64,000 nt of DNA from Anaerolineae bacterium (lineage in GTDB: Bacteria; Chloroflexota; Anaerolineae; Promineifilales; Promineifilaceae), in NCBI GenBank assembly GCA_028277515.1, contig JANQGC010000052.1, forward strand, positions 1-64,000, read 5' to 3'. Shown here piece by piece: positions 49,853-59,330 of the stretch. Position 1 is the stretch's first letter; the number at the start of each line of letters is the position of its first letter. A model generated the notes under the pieces. It was not told the DNA's origin and did not search any database. It saw only the letters and a program-made list of their open reading frames with translations. The position numbers and the translations under genes are program-made.

Positions 49853-51304
49853 ATGAATCAAAATTTTATAAAACAATTTGCAAAAATCGGATTATTCATA
49901 CTTCTTATGATTGCGTTGCTCTTCAGCGCAACCTCATCCGACACAGCCTTTGCTAGTGACGACGAGTGTATCAATAGCATGAGCCGGTCAGGCACGGTTT
50001 TCGCTGATGATGACGACGATGACTATGATGACGATAACGATGACGATGATGACGTCGACGATGACGATGATGACGATGACGATCCCATTAATTATGTTAT
50101 CGGCCAGGCCATTGTGAAATTAGATGTATTATCTGGTGCAACCATTAACGATATTAACGTTGCTTATGGCACAATGACTTTAGATGCATTGCCAACCGTT
50201 TCTATTTACCTTTTACAAATCCCGTTGGGTGCTGATACGGAACTGGTCGTAAATAGTTTACAGAATGATCCGCGCCTGCTGTTTGCCGAAGTCAATTACA
50301 TCAGCGCCACGCCGGAAGCCAGTGGTCAGGATGTTTGGGGCTGGGGCCAGGATGTTTGGGCCTGGGGCGGCTCAGACTCGACTCCATTAAATGACCAGTA
50401 TGCGTCAGCTATGCTGGGATTAGATCAGGCACACACAATGAGCCAGGGACAAGGTGTGGTTGTAGCTGTTCTAGATACAGGTGTCCAGTTAGATCACCCC
50501 GCTCTGATTAACAGTTTAGCATCAACTCAAGTAGATTTTATTGATGGCGATATGATTCCGGCTGATGAGTTTAACGGACTGGATGATAATGGAAACGGCC
50601 GTATTGACGAAGGTGCCGGGCATGGGACTCATGTTGCTGGGATCATCCATCAGACTGCTCCCGCTGCCCAAATCATGCCCGTGCGCATCCTTGATTCCGA
50701 CGGCCGTGGCGATTTGTTCAAACTCATCGGCGGCATGTCTTATGCGATAGACAACGGTGCTGATATTATCAATCTTAGCCTGGGTGTACCCGAATCCTCA
50801 GATATTCTTGATCTAATGATCGATCAGGCAACCCAACAGAACATCATTGTTGTTGCCGCCACCGGCAACTTTGGCAGTAGTATCGAGCAATATCCAGCTG
50901 CCAATCAATGTGCATTGGGCATTTCCTCCATAGGACCAACTAGTGAAAAATCCATCTTCTCCAATTATGGTGATTGGGTTGCCTTTGCCGTGCCCGGCGA
51001 AAGCATCTACAGCACCTACCCAACCAGCGGCTATGCCTGGTGGGGGGGCACTTCTATGGCTGCACCCTTTGTTGCTGGACAAGCGGCACTGCTCCGCAGC
51101 CTGGACAATTCCCTCGACACCTGGAGCGTGGCTCAGATCGCCGCTGCTACCGCCCATCCATTGGATGCTACCAACCCGGGTTATACTGGTGAATTAGGTG
51201 CCGGACTGATAGATGTTGCCGCCAGCCTCCAATATTTCTTAACAAATGGACTCCCTCCTGTTGACTATGATGTAATCAGCAGCAATTGCGTCATGGGCAA
51301 CTAA
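49853..51304 (+). CDS. Secreted subtilisin-like (S8) protease with poly-Asp segment
   Basis: This secreted serine protease has about 483 residues. A signal peptide (FIKQFAKIGLFILLMIALLF, cut near TAFA) is followed by a ~40-residue run made almost only of Asp (codons at about 50006-50084), then a propeptide-like region (QAIVKLDVLSGATINDINVAYG), a WGWGQDVWAWGG linker and the catalytic domain. The triad is complete: Asp208 in VLDTGVQLDHP, His257 in GHGTHVAG, Ser401 in GGTSMAAPF. The Asp run may bind calcium or keep the precursor extended. AGGGAG sets the start; an upstream in-frame ATG would delay the signal peptide. It follows the CHAT gene by 146 bases and ends at a strong terminator. Confidence 0.92.
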   Translation: MNQNFIKQFAKIGLFILLMIALLFSATSSDTAFASDDECINSMSRSGTVFADDDDDDYDDDNDDDDDVDDDDDDDDDPINYVIGQAIVKLDVLSGATINDINVAYGTMTLDALPTVSIYLLQIPLGADTELVVNSLQNDPRLLFAEVNYISATPEASGQDVWGWGQDVWAWGGSDSTPLNDQYASAMLGLDQAHTMSQGQGVVVAVLDTGVQLDHPALINSLASTQVDFIDGDMIPADEFNGLDDNGNGRIDEGAGHGTHVAGIIHQTAPAAQIMPVRILDSDGRGDLFKLIGGMSYAIDNGADIINLSLGVPESSDILDLMIDQATQQNIIVVAATGNFGSSIEQYPAANQCALGISSIGPTSEKSIFSNYGDWVAFAVPGESIYSTYPTSGYAWWGGTSMAAPFVAGQAALLRSLDNSLDTWSVAQIAAATAHPLDATNPGYTGELGAGLIDVAASLQYFLTNGLPPVDYDVISSNCVMGN

Positions 51305-51330
51305 TACCCAGCCTGCCCCTCCCGCCTAGC

Positions 51331-51368
51331 AAGGCCCCGGTTGCTGTAAGCATATTGACCGGGGTCTT
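51331..51368 (+). terminator. Rho-independent terminator after the subtilase gene
   Basis: An 11-bp stem (AAGGCCCCGGT with ACCGGGGTCTT, one G-U pair) and a 16-base loop is followed by ATTTTT. It lies 27 bases beyond the stop codon and marks the end of the sigma/CHAT/subtilase block. Confidence 0.8.
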
Positions 51369-51523
51369 ATTTTTCATATTCGTTACTTGAAAGCCCCTTC
51401 TTTATACAGTCAGGACTTACACAATCTGTCGTCAGTCTCCAAATTGTGCAACCTGATCTACTTCAACTTTAACTGGTAGCAGTAGCATTTAGCAGACCAA
51501 TCATCCATTATTAAATACTTAAC

Positions 51524-51557
51524 TCGTGTATTTTTGATGATCCCAATTGCATATCTC
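51524..51557 (+). promoter_or_regulatory. TCGTGTATTT-type promoter candidate upstream of the first glycosyltransferase
   Basis: TCGTGTATTT, 14 bases, then TGCATATCTC, starting 77 bases before the ATG. Same layout as the site before the CHAT operon. Comes after the terminator, so it would start a new transcript. Confidence 0.5.
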
Positions 51558-51600
51558 AAGTGAAGGCTCACCTGCACAAAAATGAAATAAAGGATTTGAC

Positions 51601-52905
51601 ATGTACAAAAACCCGCGCGTTTTACTTTATTCACACGATACTTTTGGTCTGGGGCATTTACGCCGCAACCTGTCCATTGCCAAGCAATTGAATCAGGATA
51701 TTCCAGGTATTCATCAACTATTGATGACTGGCTCTATGGTTGTCGGCGCTTTTGGTCTGCCTTCCCGTCTGGATATGATTAAATTACCTGCTATAAGCAA
51801 GCGTTCCAGCGGTCAGTATAAGTCACGAGCACTGCCTACCACCTTGAAACAAACTCTTGCCTGGCGTGAACAAATGATTTTGCAATCGGTTATTAATTTT
51901 CGACCAAACCTGGTATTGGTGGATAAAGTGGCAGATGGCGTACGTGGAGAGCTGTTGCCAGCACTGCGTCATCTAAAAACCTGGTCGCCGCAAACAAAAT
52001 TGGTACTGGGTATGCGCGATATTGAAGATAGTCCCGAGCAAACCCGTGCCGAATGGGCAGCCAATGGCACAGTGAGTCTGCACGAACAAGTATATGACCA
52101 CATTTTGTTGTATGGAGAGCGAGAGTTGTTTGATCCAGTAAAAGCTTACCAGATGAGCGCGGAGGCAACTGCTAAGTTAATTCCAACTGGCTACCTGCGA
52201 CGCGATAAGCCCAAACGAGCATCTGCATCTGTACGGGGCGAGTTAGGTATAGGAGATAAACCGCTGGTACTAGTTACGGTTGGCGGTGGTGGTGATGGGC
52301 TTGAAATTATCCAGACTTACCAGAATATGCTGGCATCTTTGCCGGGTGATCCGACATTTCACAGCTTAATTGTAACCGGTCCGCTAATGTCACGGAAAAG
52401 TCGCATTTTGATTAAGCGTGGGCTCATTAGTGAGCATGCAACCCTAATAGAGTTTACGCCGGATTTACTCAGTTACATGGCTGTGGCTGATTTGGTTATC
52501 AGTATGGCTGGATATAACACGACCTGCGAAATCTTATCGCTAAAAAAGCGCGCACTGCTGATTCCCCGTGTTAAGGTGCGAGAGGAACAGTTAATGCGGG
52601 CGGAGCGGCTGCAACAGTGCGGCCTAGCGCATATGCTACATCCAAAGGCCTTGAACCCCGAAAGTATGGCGGAGGCGGTACACACAGCAATGGCGTCACC
52701 CCCACCGGTAGTTAACTTAAATATGAATGGTTTGGAATGCATTAGTGAGGCTGTCCGCGAAATGCTGGCGGAATCTTATATCGTCCGCGAACCAGGCGGC
52801 AGCAATCATGGCGGCAATCAAAATAAAATTTCGCAAAGCTCACTATCGCCTATGATGGCCCCACCGCAATCCAAACTGACGTTTGCTCATTATGGATATG
52901 CTTGA
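51601..52905 (+). CDS. MurG-like GT-B glycosyltransferase
   Basis: This predicted GT-B transferase has 434 residues. The N-terminal domain begins RVLLYSHDTFGLGHLRRNLSIAKQL, with the glycine-rich GLGH loop seen in MurG/GT28 enzymes. The C-terminal half has LVTVGGGGDGLEIIQTY, a nucleotide-sugar binding pattern, and VADLVISMAGYNTTCEILSLKKRALLIPR, which matches the donor-binding helix of GT28. The tail of ~40 residues is polar and low complexity. Donor and acceptor are unknown. It opens a set of glycosyltransferase, kinase-like and ABC genes on the same strand, behind its own candidate promoter. AAAGGA is a modest ribosome binding site. Confidence 0.82.
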   Translation: MYKNPRVLLYSHDTFGLGHLRRNLSIAKQLNQDIPGIHQLLMTGSMVVGAFGLPSRLDMIKLPAISKRSSGQYKSRALPTTLKQTLAWREQMILQSVINFRPNLVLVDKVADGVRGELLPALRHLKTWSPQTKLVLGMRDIEDSPEQTRAEWAANGTVSLHEQVYDHILLYGERELFDPVKAYQMSAEATAKLIPTGYLRRDKPKRASASVRGELGIGDKPLVLVTVGGGGDGLEIIQTYQNMLASLPGDPTFHSLIVTGPLMSRKSRILIKRGLISEHATLIEFTPDLLSYMAVADLVISMAGYNTTCEILSLKKRALLIPRVKVREEQLMRAERLQQCGLAHMLHPKALNPESMAEAVHTAMASPPPVVNLNMNGLECISEAVREMLAESYIVREPGGSNHGGNQNKISQSSLSPMMAPPQSKLTFAHYGYA

Positions 52906-52910
52906 ATGTG

Positions 52911-52944
52911 TCGTGTATTTCCCATGAACCCCATTTAACGTCTT
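52911..52944 (+). promoter_or_regulatory. TCGTGTATTT-type promoter candidate upstream of the GT4 gene
   Basis: TCGTGTATTT, 14 bases, then TTAACGTCTT, starting 68 bases before the ATG. The upstream block is an exact match to two other sites; the downstream block is the least conserved of the four. Confidence 0.4.
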
Positions 52945-52978
52945 AGCGAACTTGTTAATTTAATAAAAGGTGATTCTT

Positions 52979-54292
52979 ATGGCTGATATAGCTTATATTC
53001 TTAAAATGTACCCCCGTTTTTCGGAAACCTTTATTATCAATGAAATTTTAGAATTAGAAAGACAAGGAGTGGATGTAAGAATTTACTCGGTGAGGAAACC
53101 CAATGACGGCCGTTTCCATTCCAGCCTTGCTCGTGTCAAAGCGCCCGTCATTTATATTCCTCGCTACCCGCAAATGGCCCCCGAACGTATTCGCGCTGCT
53201 CATCAAGCCTTGCGTGAGTCCAATCCGGAACATTATCAAAAAATCTACACACGTGTGCTTGCATCAGGCGAAGAGCCGGCTATCAAACGTTTTTTGCAAG
53301 CGGGTATGATTGCCGAGCATATGCTGCGCCACCCCGTTAAGGCCATGCATGCCCATTTTGCTTCTACCGCCGCTCGTGTAGCCTATTACGTGAAGCAGCT
53401 AATTGGCGTACCGTATAGCATTACCGCTCACGCCAAAGACATCTTCCATGAAGATGTAAACCGAGATTCCCTCCGCGAGAAAATTGGTGATGCCCGTTTT
53501 GTGGCAACGGTAAGTGACTTTAACCGAACCTACTTACAAGACTTGATGGGCGATATTCCCAGCGATGTTCGTCGACTTTACAATGGTATAGACTTAACCC
53601 TGTTCCGTCCTGACTGTGATGTTGAGCGGCAGCCAAACTTGATCTTGGGCGTTGGCCGCCTGGTCGAAAAGAAAGGGTTTGAGGATTTGATTCGAGCAAC
53701 CAGTATACTCACCCAACAAGGATTGGATCCCCAGGTTGAAATCATTGGCAAAGGACCTCTACATGAGTCGCTGCGAGCATTGATTGCGGAGCTAGGTCTA
53801 CAAGCACATGTCAAGCTGAACGGACCAATGCCCCAGGACAAGGTGTTGGAAAGGTATAAGCAAGCGGCGATTTTTGCTATGCCGGCCATCATTGCCAGCG
53901 ACGGCAACCGGGATGGGCTGCCAACAGTGCTACTGGAAGCTATGGCAACCGGCCTACCTCCCATTTCAACCATTGTTACTGGTATTCCAGAAATTATTGA
54001 TCATGAAGAAGATGGGCTGATGGTGGCTCCTGGCGAGCCGAATTCGCTGGCCGCTGCACTGGCTGATTTATTGACCAATCCAGAAAAAAGAAAACGAATG
54101 GGGCATATGTCCCGACGCAAAGTGGAACGACTTTTTGACGTGCGCAAAAATGTAGGTCGATTACATCAATGGTTTGACATGCCGGTAACAATCGTTTCCC
54201 CACTACGGGCCAATAACAATGATCTTAGTGAGCCATTAAGAGGCTACATCTTCCCTCCTGCAACGGTTGAGGAGGTCATGAAAACCTTATGA
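52979..54292 (+). CDS. Family 4 glycosyltransferase
   Basis: This retaining GT-B enzyme has about 437 residues. It starts IAYILKMYPRFSETFIINEILELERQG, a pattern seen in exopolysaccharide transferases such as colanic acid WcaL-like proteins. The GT4 signature is clear: LILGVGRLVEKKGFEDLIRA, EIIGKGPLHESL and GNRDGLPTVLLEAMATGLPPISTIVTGIPEII. ATG at 52979 has AAAGG upstream; a GTG three codons earlier is less likely. Its stop overlaps the next gene by four bases (ATGA), so it should be co-translated with the GT4-APH fusion. Confidence 0.88.
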   Translation: MADIAYILKMYPRFSETFIINEILELERQGVDVRIYSVRKPNDGRFHSSLARVKAPVIYIPRYPQMAPERIRAAHQALRESNPEHYQKIYTRVLASGEEPAIKRFLQAGMIAEHMLRHPVKAMHAHFASTAARVAYYVKQLIGVPYSITAHAKDIFHEDVNRDSLREKIGDARFVATVSDFNRTYLQDLMGDIPSDVRRLYNGIDLTLFRPDCDVERQPNLILGVGRLVEKKGFEDLIRATSILTQQGLDPQVEIIGKGPLHESLRALIAELGLQAHVKLNGPMPQDKVLERYKQAAIFAMPAIIASDGNRDGLPTVLLEAMATGLPPISTIVTGIPEIIDHEEDGLMVAPGEPNSLAAALADLLTNPEKRKRMGHMSRRKVERLFDVRKNVGRLHQWFDMPVTIVSPLRANNNDLSEPLRGYIFPPATVEEVMKTL

Positions 54293-56499
54293 ACATTTTA
54301 TACATTTCCGCTGATAGAGGCATACCCATTCGAGGTAACAAAGGCGCGTCTGTTCACGTCCGTGCCATTAGCAATGCTTTTGCTCGTGCGGGACATAATG
54401 TTAGCATTATGACACCACGTCCTGGTCCTGAAGATGGCCCAGCACCCGACGCTGCCATTATCCATATTCCCTTACCACCTCTGAACGAGAGCTTGCCGGA
54501 AAAATTGGCTCGTGAACGACAAACACAGGCCTACGCTGAACCGCTATACCAGGCCGCAAGGGAACAGATGGCGCGAGAATCCTACGATTTTATTTATGAA
54601 AGATACTCTTTGTGGAGCGATGTCGGTGCGCGTTTGAGCAGAGCTACCCGGCTACCATTAGTTCTTGAAGTGAACGCACCGCTGCGCCAGGAAGCTGATA
54701 GTTATCGTCAGTTACATGATGCTGATCTGGCTGCTCGAATTGAGGAAACTCAATTCAAGAGGGCATTTGCAGTTGCCGTCGTATCTGAACAACTGCAAGA
54801 TTATGTAATAAGATGTGGCGTGGCTCCCCATCGCGTTCATGTGCTGCCCAATGGTGTAAATCCTATTAAATTCCATCCAGCTGTCAGTGGCATGGCGGTT
54901 CGACAACAATATCGGTTGGAAGAGCGAACCATCATCGGCTTTGTTGGTCGCCCGCGTCCCTGGCACGATTTGGGCATTTTAATCAGAGCTGTTTCCCGGC
55001 TGCATAGACTTGATCCTTGCTACCATTTGCTTCTGGTTGGTCAAATGCCTGCTGACATTCAGATTCAATTAAGCCAGGTTGGTTTGGAACATGCGACGAC
55101 TATCACCGGGCCAGTTCCCCATAATCAAGTGCCACAGCATATTGCAGCAATGGATGTGGCGGTTTCGACACATCTTCCGCTAGAAGATTTTTACTTTTCG
55201 CCGCTTAAATTGTATGAGTATATGGTCTGTGGTACGCCGACAGTGGCAGCTAATCTGGGGCAGCCTGCCCATTTTGTTCAACGTAACAAGATTGGGTTGC
55301 TGTATGAGCCGGGCAAAACACATTCACTAGTGAAACAAATAAAGAAGTTGGTAGATGAGCCACTGCTAGCACGAAAAATGGCCTGGGAAGGAGCAACGGC
55401 CGTTTTGAAAAAATATACTTGGGACGACAATGCCCAGACCGTTATCAACTGGCTAATCCCTGCAACGACGATGCGGATTGAGACCAGATCGCCAACACTG
55501 CCACTGTTAGACAACAAGTTACGCCTTTGTCTGTATCAGGCTACCCGCCCAGATTTGGTTGGACCGCTGTTAGCGCACCATTTGCCGGCATTAGAAGCAG
55601 CTCAAACGGGACGCCTGGACATCAATGTCTTCAAATACAAACCGCGTCGTCGCTGTGTGCTAGGGTATACAATAAGCGATCAGCAGCAGGTTATCGGCAA
55701 GGTGTTCCGCGATGATCGGGGACTCCGTTTGCACCATTGGCAAAAGCAACTCTGGCAAAATGGTTTTGGCGACAACGCCTCAGACGGTATTCACGTACCA
55801 CGATCGCTGGCTTATGTGCCGGAGATGCAGATGCAGGTGCAGGAAATGGTTCCGGGTGAAACATTGAATAGGTTGGCGGCGCGGGGAAATATCAATCATC
55901 TGGTCAGTTTAGCCGCTGCCGGTCTAGCAAAATTGCATAATTTTACCGTGCCATCTGTAAACGGTGATAGTTCGTTGGCCATGCGTACCTATTTCTTAGG
56001 TGATGAGTTGAATAATTTGCACTCCTTTAAGGAAAATTTGATGGAAGTGCGTCCGGATTTAACAGTAGAAGTTGAGGAACTATATGCAGCGTTGACAACC
56101 TGGGCAGCGGACCTGCCTGACTTGCAAATACCCACACCAGTTCATCGGGATTTTTATTACAGCCAGATTTTGATTGACGGCCATCGTCTAACACTTATTG
56201 ATTTAGATTTATTTGCATTGGGCGATCCAGCGATTGATGTGGCAAATTTTACAGCACATTTGTATTTGTTGGGGCTGAGATTATTTGAAGATATTGATTT
56301 CTTTGCGCCAGGAGCAGATTTGTTCCTTTCTGCGTACGCACGGCTTCGACCGGTTGATGCTGCATTCTGGCAACGATTCCTTTTTTATGAGGCGGCAACC
56401 TATTTTCGTTTGATTAAGGTGGCTGCACCTCGTCCATCCTGGCAGCATTTTATGAAAACACTTTGTCAGAAAACGGCCGTTAGCTTGAAAAGAGTATGA
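54289..56499 (+). CDS. GT4 glycosyltransferase fused to an APH-type kinase domain
   Basis: This protein of 736 residues has two unlike halves. Residues ~1-385 are a GT4-like transferase (GNKGASVHVRAISNAFARAGHNV, IIGFVGRPRPWHDLGILIRA, FSPLKLYEYMVCGTPTVAANLGQP). Residues ~420-736 resemble an aminoglycoside-phosphotransferase/choline-kinase fold: a basic FKYKPRRRCVLGY start, VHRDFYYSQIL with catalytic Asp621 after His619, and LTLIDLDLFALGDPAIDVANF for metal binding. The kinase half may phosphorylate the sugar or lipid acceptor the transferase uses; that is inference. It is coupled by ATGA overlaps on both sides, upstream with GT4 and downstream with an ABC exporter. Confidence 0.85.
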   Translation: MNILYISADRGIPIRGNKGASVHVRAISNAFARAGHNVSIMTPRPGPEDGPAPDAAIIHIPLPPLNESLPEKLARERQTQAYAEPLYQAAREQMARESYDFIYERYSLWSDVGARLSRATRLPLVLEVNAPLRQEADSYRQLHDADLAARIEETQFKRAFAVAVVSEQLQDYVIRCGVAPHRVHVLPNGVNPIKFHPAVSGMAVRQQYRLEERTIIGFVGRPRPWHDLGILIRAVSRLHRLDPCYHLLLVGQMPADIQIQLSQVGLEHATTITGPVPHNQVPQHIAAMDVAVSTHLPLEDFYFSPLKLYEYMVCGTPTVAANLGQPAHFVQRNKIGLLYEPGKTHSLVKQIKKLVDEPLLARKMAWEGATAVLKKYTWDDNAQTVINWLIPATTMRIETRSPTLPLLDNKLRLCLYQATRPDLVGPLLAHHLPALEAAQTGRLDINVFKYKPRRRCVLGYTISDQQQVIGKVFRDDRGLRLHHWQKQLWQNGFGDNASDGIHVPRSLAYVPEMQMQVQEMVPGETLNRLAARGNINHLVSLAAAGLAKLHNFTVPSVNGDSSLAMRTYFLGDELNNLHSFKENLMEVRPDLTVEVEELYAALTTWAADLPDLQIPTPVHRDFYYSQILIDGHRLTLIDLDLFALGDPAIDVANFTAHLYLLGLRLFEDIDFFAPGADLFLSAYARLRPVDAAFWQRFLFYEAATYFRLIKVAAPRPSWQHFMKTLCQKTAVSLKRV

Positions 56500-58358
56500 G
56501 TCGCAAAAAATCTACAATAAAAGCAAAACGTATACCTCTAATAGGCATTGATGCCCGTTTCTTGATGTATTTGAAGCCTTATCAGGGGTTTTTAATTGTT
56601 TTGATAATCTTGATCGTCATGGTGACAAGCTTAAATGTGCTCGCTCCCTGGCCGCTCAAATATATCATTGACAATGTGATTGGCGGCGAGCCGTTTGAAG
56701 GCGTTGTTGGGGAATTTATCACAGCACAGTTGGGCACGGACCAGAGAGTGTTAACGGCCATTCTCGGTTTGACACTCATTATTCTGACTATTCTTCAGGG
56801 CATCACTAATTTTGCCTATGAATACTTAACTGGCATCGTTCAGGAACGATCCACCTTCCTGCTTCGTTCTGATGTATTTAATCATGTGCAGCAGCTACCG
56901 TTGGAATTTTACGATCAAAACCGGATGGGCGACGTGCTCAAGCGGGTGACAGGCGATTCCAGCCGCATGATGGCTGCTATGGTTAGCAGTCTAGGTGAAT
57001 TCATACTGAATAGCGTAAAGTTTTTAGGTATTGCACTCATCATGCTGACAGTCAACTGGCGATTTTCTGTGATTGTATTGGCATACGTTCCTTTGCTAAT
57101 GTTTATGTTTCACATGTTTCGCAAGAATATCAAGACATCGGCAACGGTTGCCCGTGACGAAGAAGGCGAAATGGCGAATATGGCACATGAAACGCTAGGC
57201 GCCATTCGTGAAGTCAAATCGTTCGGTCGTGAAGCATACCAGCAAGAGTTATTTGATAAACGTGGCGAAGAACGCATGAAGGCCGGTGTCGAAACCGTTC
57301 GTTGGGAATCGGCATTCAGCCCGGTGATCGATTTCATCCAGGCTGCCAGCTCCGCCGCCGTCATTTGGTACGGTGTCGCACAATTGTTGGTGGGTAATTT
57401 CACTATCGGGGCACTACTTATTTTCATGACTTATATGAAAGATATGTACCGCCCTTTGCGCAAATTCAGCAAACTATCTTCTCGACTACAAAAAGCGTCT
57501 ACCAGCGGTGATCGGTTGAGTCATGTGCTAGACGCCAAAATCAGTATTAAAGATGCGCCGAATGCTGTTTCCATGAAGCGAGCGCAGGGAAATGTACGTT
57601 TAGAACATGTAAACTTCGCTTATCCCAGCGCGCCCGACCGCCAAATTTTATTTGACGTGAACTTGCAAATCGAACCGGGTCAGGTCGTCGCTTTTGTCGG
57701 CGGAACCGGGGCCGGTAAATCAACAATCAATAATTTGGTGATGCGCTTTTATGAGGTGACGGGTGGCTGTATACTTTTGGATGGCGTAGATGTACGCCAG
57801 ATTAAATTGCAGGATTTGCGGCGGCAGTTTGCCGTTGTGCCCCAGGAATCTGTCTTGATGATGGGAACCCTGCGGGACAATTTGGCGTATGGAAACCCAG
57901 AAGCAACAAACGCTCAGATTGAAATGGCTGCTAAAGCAGCCAATGTGGATGAATTTATCACACATTTACCGGAGGGGTACAATACCGTGGTGGGAGAGCG
58001 GGGCAGTTCGCTTTCCGGTGGTCAACGACAGCGGATCTCCATTGCCCGAGCCATATTGCGTGACTCACCGATGCTAATTCTAGATGAGCCAACAGCCGCT
58101 TTAGACGCTGAATCTGAAGATTTGGTGATGAGTGCGCTGGTTAAATTAATGGTAGGGCGTACCACGTTTATTATTGCCCATCGTCTATCTACCGTTCGCA
58201 ATGCCGACTTGATTGTAGTGTTTGAACAAGGTCGGGTAATTGAACAGGGAACACATGATGAATTAGTTCAGTACAATGGGCATTACGCTCATTTAGTTTC
58301 TCTGCAAATGGGTAATGGAGCTGTCTCGGAGTCGGTGTTATGGAAGGCAGCGTGGTAA
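56496..58358 (+). CDS. ABC exporter half-transporter (MsbA-like)
   Basis: This homodimer-type ABC exporter has 620 residues. Six membrane segments begin after a basic N-terminus, with LPLEFYDQNRMGDVLKRVTGD in the first coupling region and SFGREAYQQELFDKRGEERM following. The ATPase has Walker A FVGGTGAGKSTINNL, signature SLSGGQRQRISIARAIL and Walker B MLILDEPTAALDAESED. Such proteins flip lipids or export glycoconjugates and peptides. Coupling to GT4 and GT4-APH genes points to a glycosylated lipid product. It is not close to the YbtPQ-like pairs elsewhere in the window. Confidence 0.9.
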   Translation: MSRKKSTIKAKRIPLIGIDARFLMYLKPYQGFLIVLIILIVMVTSLNVLAPWPLKYIIDNVIGGEPFEGVVGEFITAQLGTDQRVLTAILGLTLIILTILQGITNFAYEYLTGIVQERSTFLLRSDVFNHVQQLPLEFYDQNRMGDVLKRVTGDSSRMMAAMVSSLGEFILNSVKFLGIALIMLTVNWRFSVIVLAYVPLLMFMFHMFRKNIKTSATVARDEEGEMANMAHETLGAIREVKSFGREAYQQELFDKRGEERMKAGVETVRWESAFSPVIDFIQAASSAAVIWYGVAQLLVGNFTIGALLIFMTYMKDMYRPLRKFSKLSSRLQKASTSGDRLSHVLDAKISIKDAPNAVSMKRAQGNVRLEHVNFAYPSAPDRQILFDVNLQIEPGQVVAFVGGTGAGKSTINNLVMRFYEVTGGCILLDGVDVRQIKLQDLRRQFAVVPQESVLMMGTLRDNLAYGNPEATNAQIEMAAKAANVDEFITHLPEGYNTVVGERGSSLSGGQRQRISIARAILRDSPMLILDEPTAALDAESEDLVMSALVKLMVGRTTFIIAHRLSTVRNADLIVVFEQGRVIEQGTHDELVQYNGHYAHLVSLQMGNGAVSESVLWKAAW

Positions 58359-59194
58359 TAGAAAATCGCTGGCTGATATTGGGTGTGCTAGCCATGCTAA
58401 TTATCCCCCTAACCGTCACAAGTCTGGCGTTTTATACGCTGGCGGCAACGGATCCGGTAGATTTGGTTGCGGGAACGCCATTGGCGGTGACGCCGACGGC
58501 AACCGCGCAACCCACTACAATACCGGTGCCAGATGTGAATGTAATTGTTCAGGCGGGTCTGGATGCGTATGCGGCGGGGTCATATGATGTGGCGGAAGGT
58601 TACTTCCGCGAGGCGCTCACGCTGGAACCGTACAATGCGATCCTACACAATAAGTTGGGATTGTCGTTAATCCATCATTCTGAGTGGGAACTGGCAATAG
58701 AGTCGCTGGAAACGGCCGTGACTCTTGATCCCATGTTGGCTGAAGCGCAATATAATCTAGGTTTAGCCTACTATGCCGTTGATAGGTGGGATAAGACATT
58801 AATCGCTTTTCAGGCCGCTATTGCCGCCGACGCCGAGTTCGCACTGGCATACAATGAGTTGGCGCATCTGTATCAGGATATGGGCCAGCCGCAAGATGCT
58901 TTGTTGGCTTATGAACAGGCTGTCATGATAGACCCCCATTTGGTGGCGGCACAGCGCAGTTTGGGCGCAGCTTACGCCAACGCTGGACGGCTGGATGAGG
59001 CTATTAAGATATTGAAAACGGCCGTTTCTCTTGAACCCAGTGATGCTGCCACCTATCATAACCTGGGATTGGTTTACGCTTTCCAGGGGAACAACGTCCT
59101 GGCACAAGCAGCCTTTGAGCAAGTCATAATCCTGGCTCCAAATACAACATTGGCTCAAGAAGCGCAGCAGCAAATTAATCAATTACCTCCTTAA
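58340..59194 (+). CDS. Membrane-anchored TPR protein
   Basis: This protein of 284 residues has one N-terminal membrane anchor (WLILGVLAMLIIPLTVTSLAFYTL), a Thr/Pro-rich linker and about six TPR units outside the membrane. Examples are VAEGYFREALTLEPYNAILHNKLG, LAIESLETAVTLDPMLAEAQYNLG and EAIKILKTAVSLEPSDAATYHNLG. The gene starts 19 bases inside the ABC exporter gene, so the two are translationally coupled. It may organise export or surface assembly. Gene orientation and overlap make it the last member of the GT4-exporter operon. Confidence 0.85.
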   Translation: MEGSVVIENRWLILGVLAMLIIPLTVTSLAFYTLAATDPVDLVAGTPLAVTPTATAQPTTIPVPDVNVIVQAGLDAYAAGSYDVAEGYFREALTLEPYNAILHNKLGLSLIHHSEWELAIESLETAVTLDPMLAEAQYNLGLAYYAVDRWDKTLIAFQAAIAADAEFALAYNELAHLYQDMGQPQDALLAYEQAVMIDPHLVAAQRSLGAAYANAGRLDEAIKILKTAVSLEPSDAATYHNLGLVYAFQGNNVLAQAAFEQVIILAPNTTLAQEAQQQINQLPP

Positions 59195-59216
59195 GCCACA
59201 ACAGGTTTTTTTAAAT

Positions 59217-59250
59217 TCGTGTATTTTTTTTTGCGATCAGCCACATATAT
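59217..59250 (+). promoter_or_regulatory. TCGTGTATTT-type promoter candidate upstream of the Asp-rich protein
   Basis: TCGTGTATTT, 14 bases, then CCACATATAT, starting 114 bases before the ATG. It matches the sites before the CHAT operon and first glycosyltransferase in spacing, with CATAT one base later. Confidence 0.5.
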
Positions 59251-59330
59251 TTGATGAAACCAAAAATTAATCCAATGTTTCAAATACAGGTATAGAGAGT
59301 AAATCACTCATTCTTTAAGCGAGGAATATC

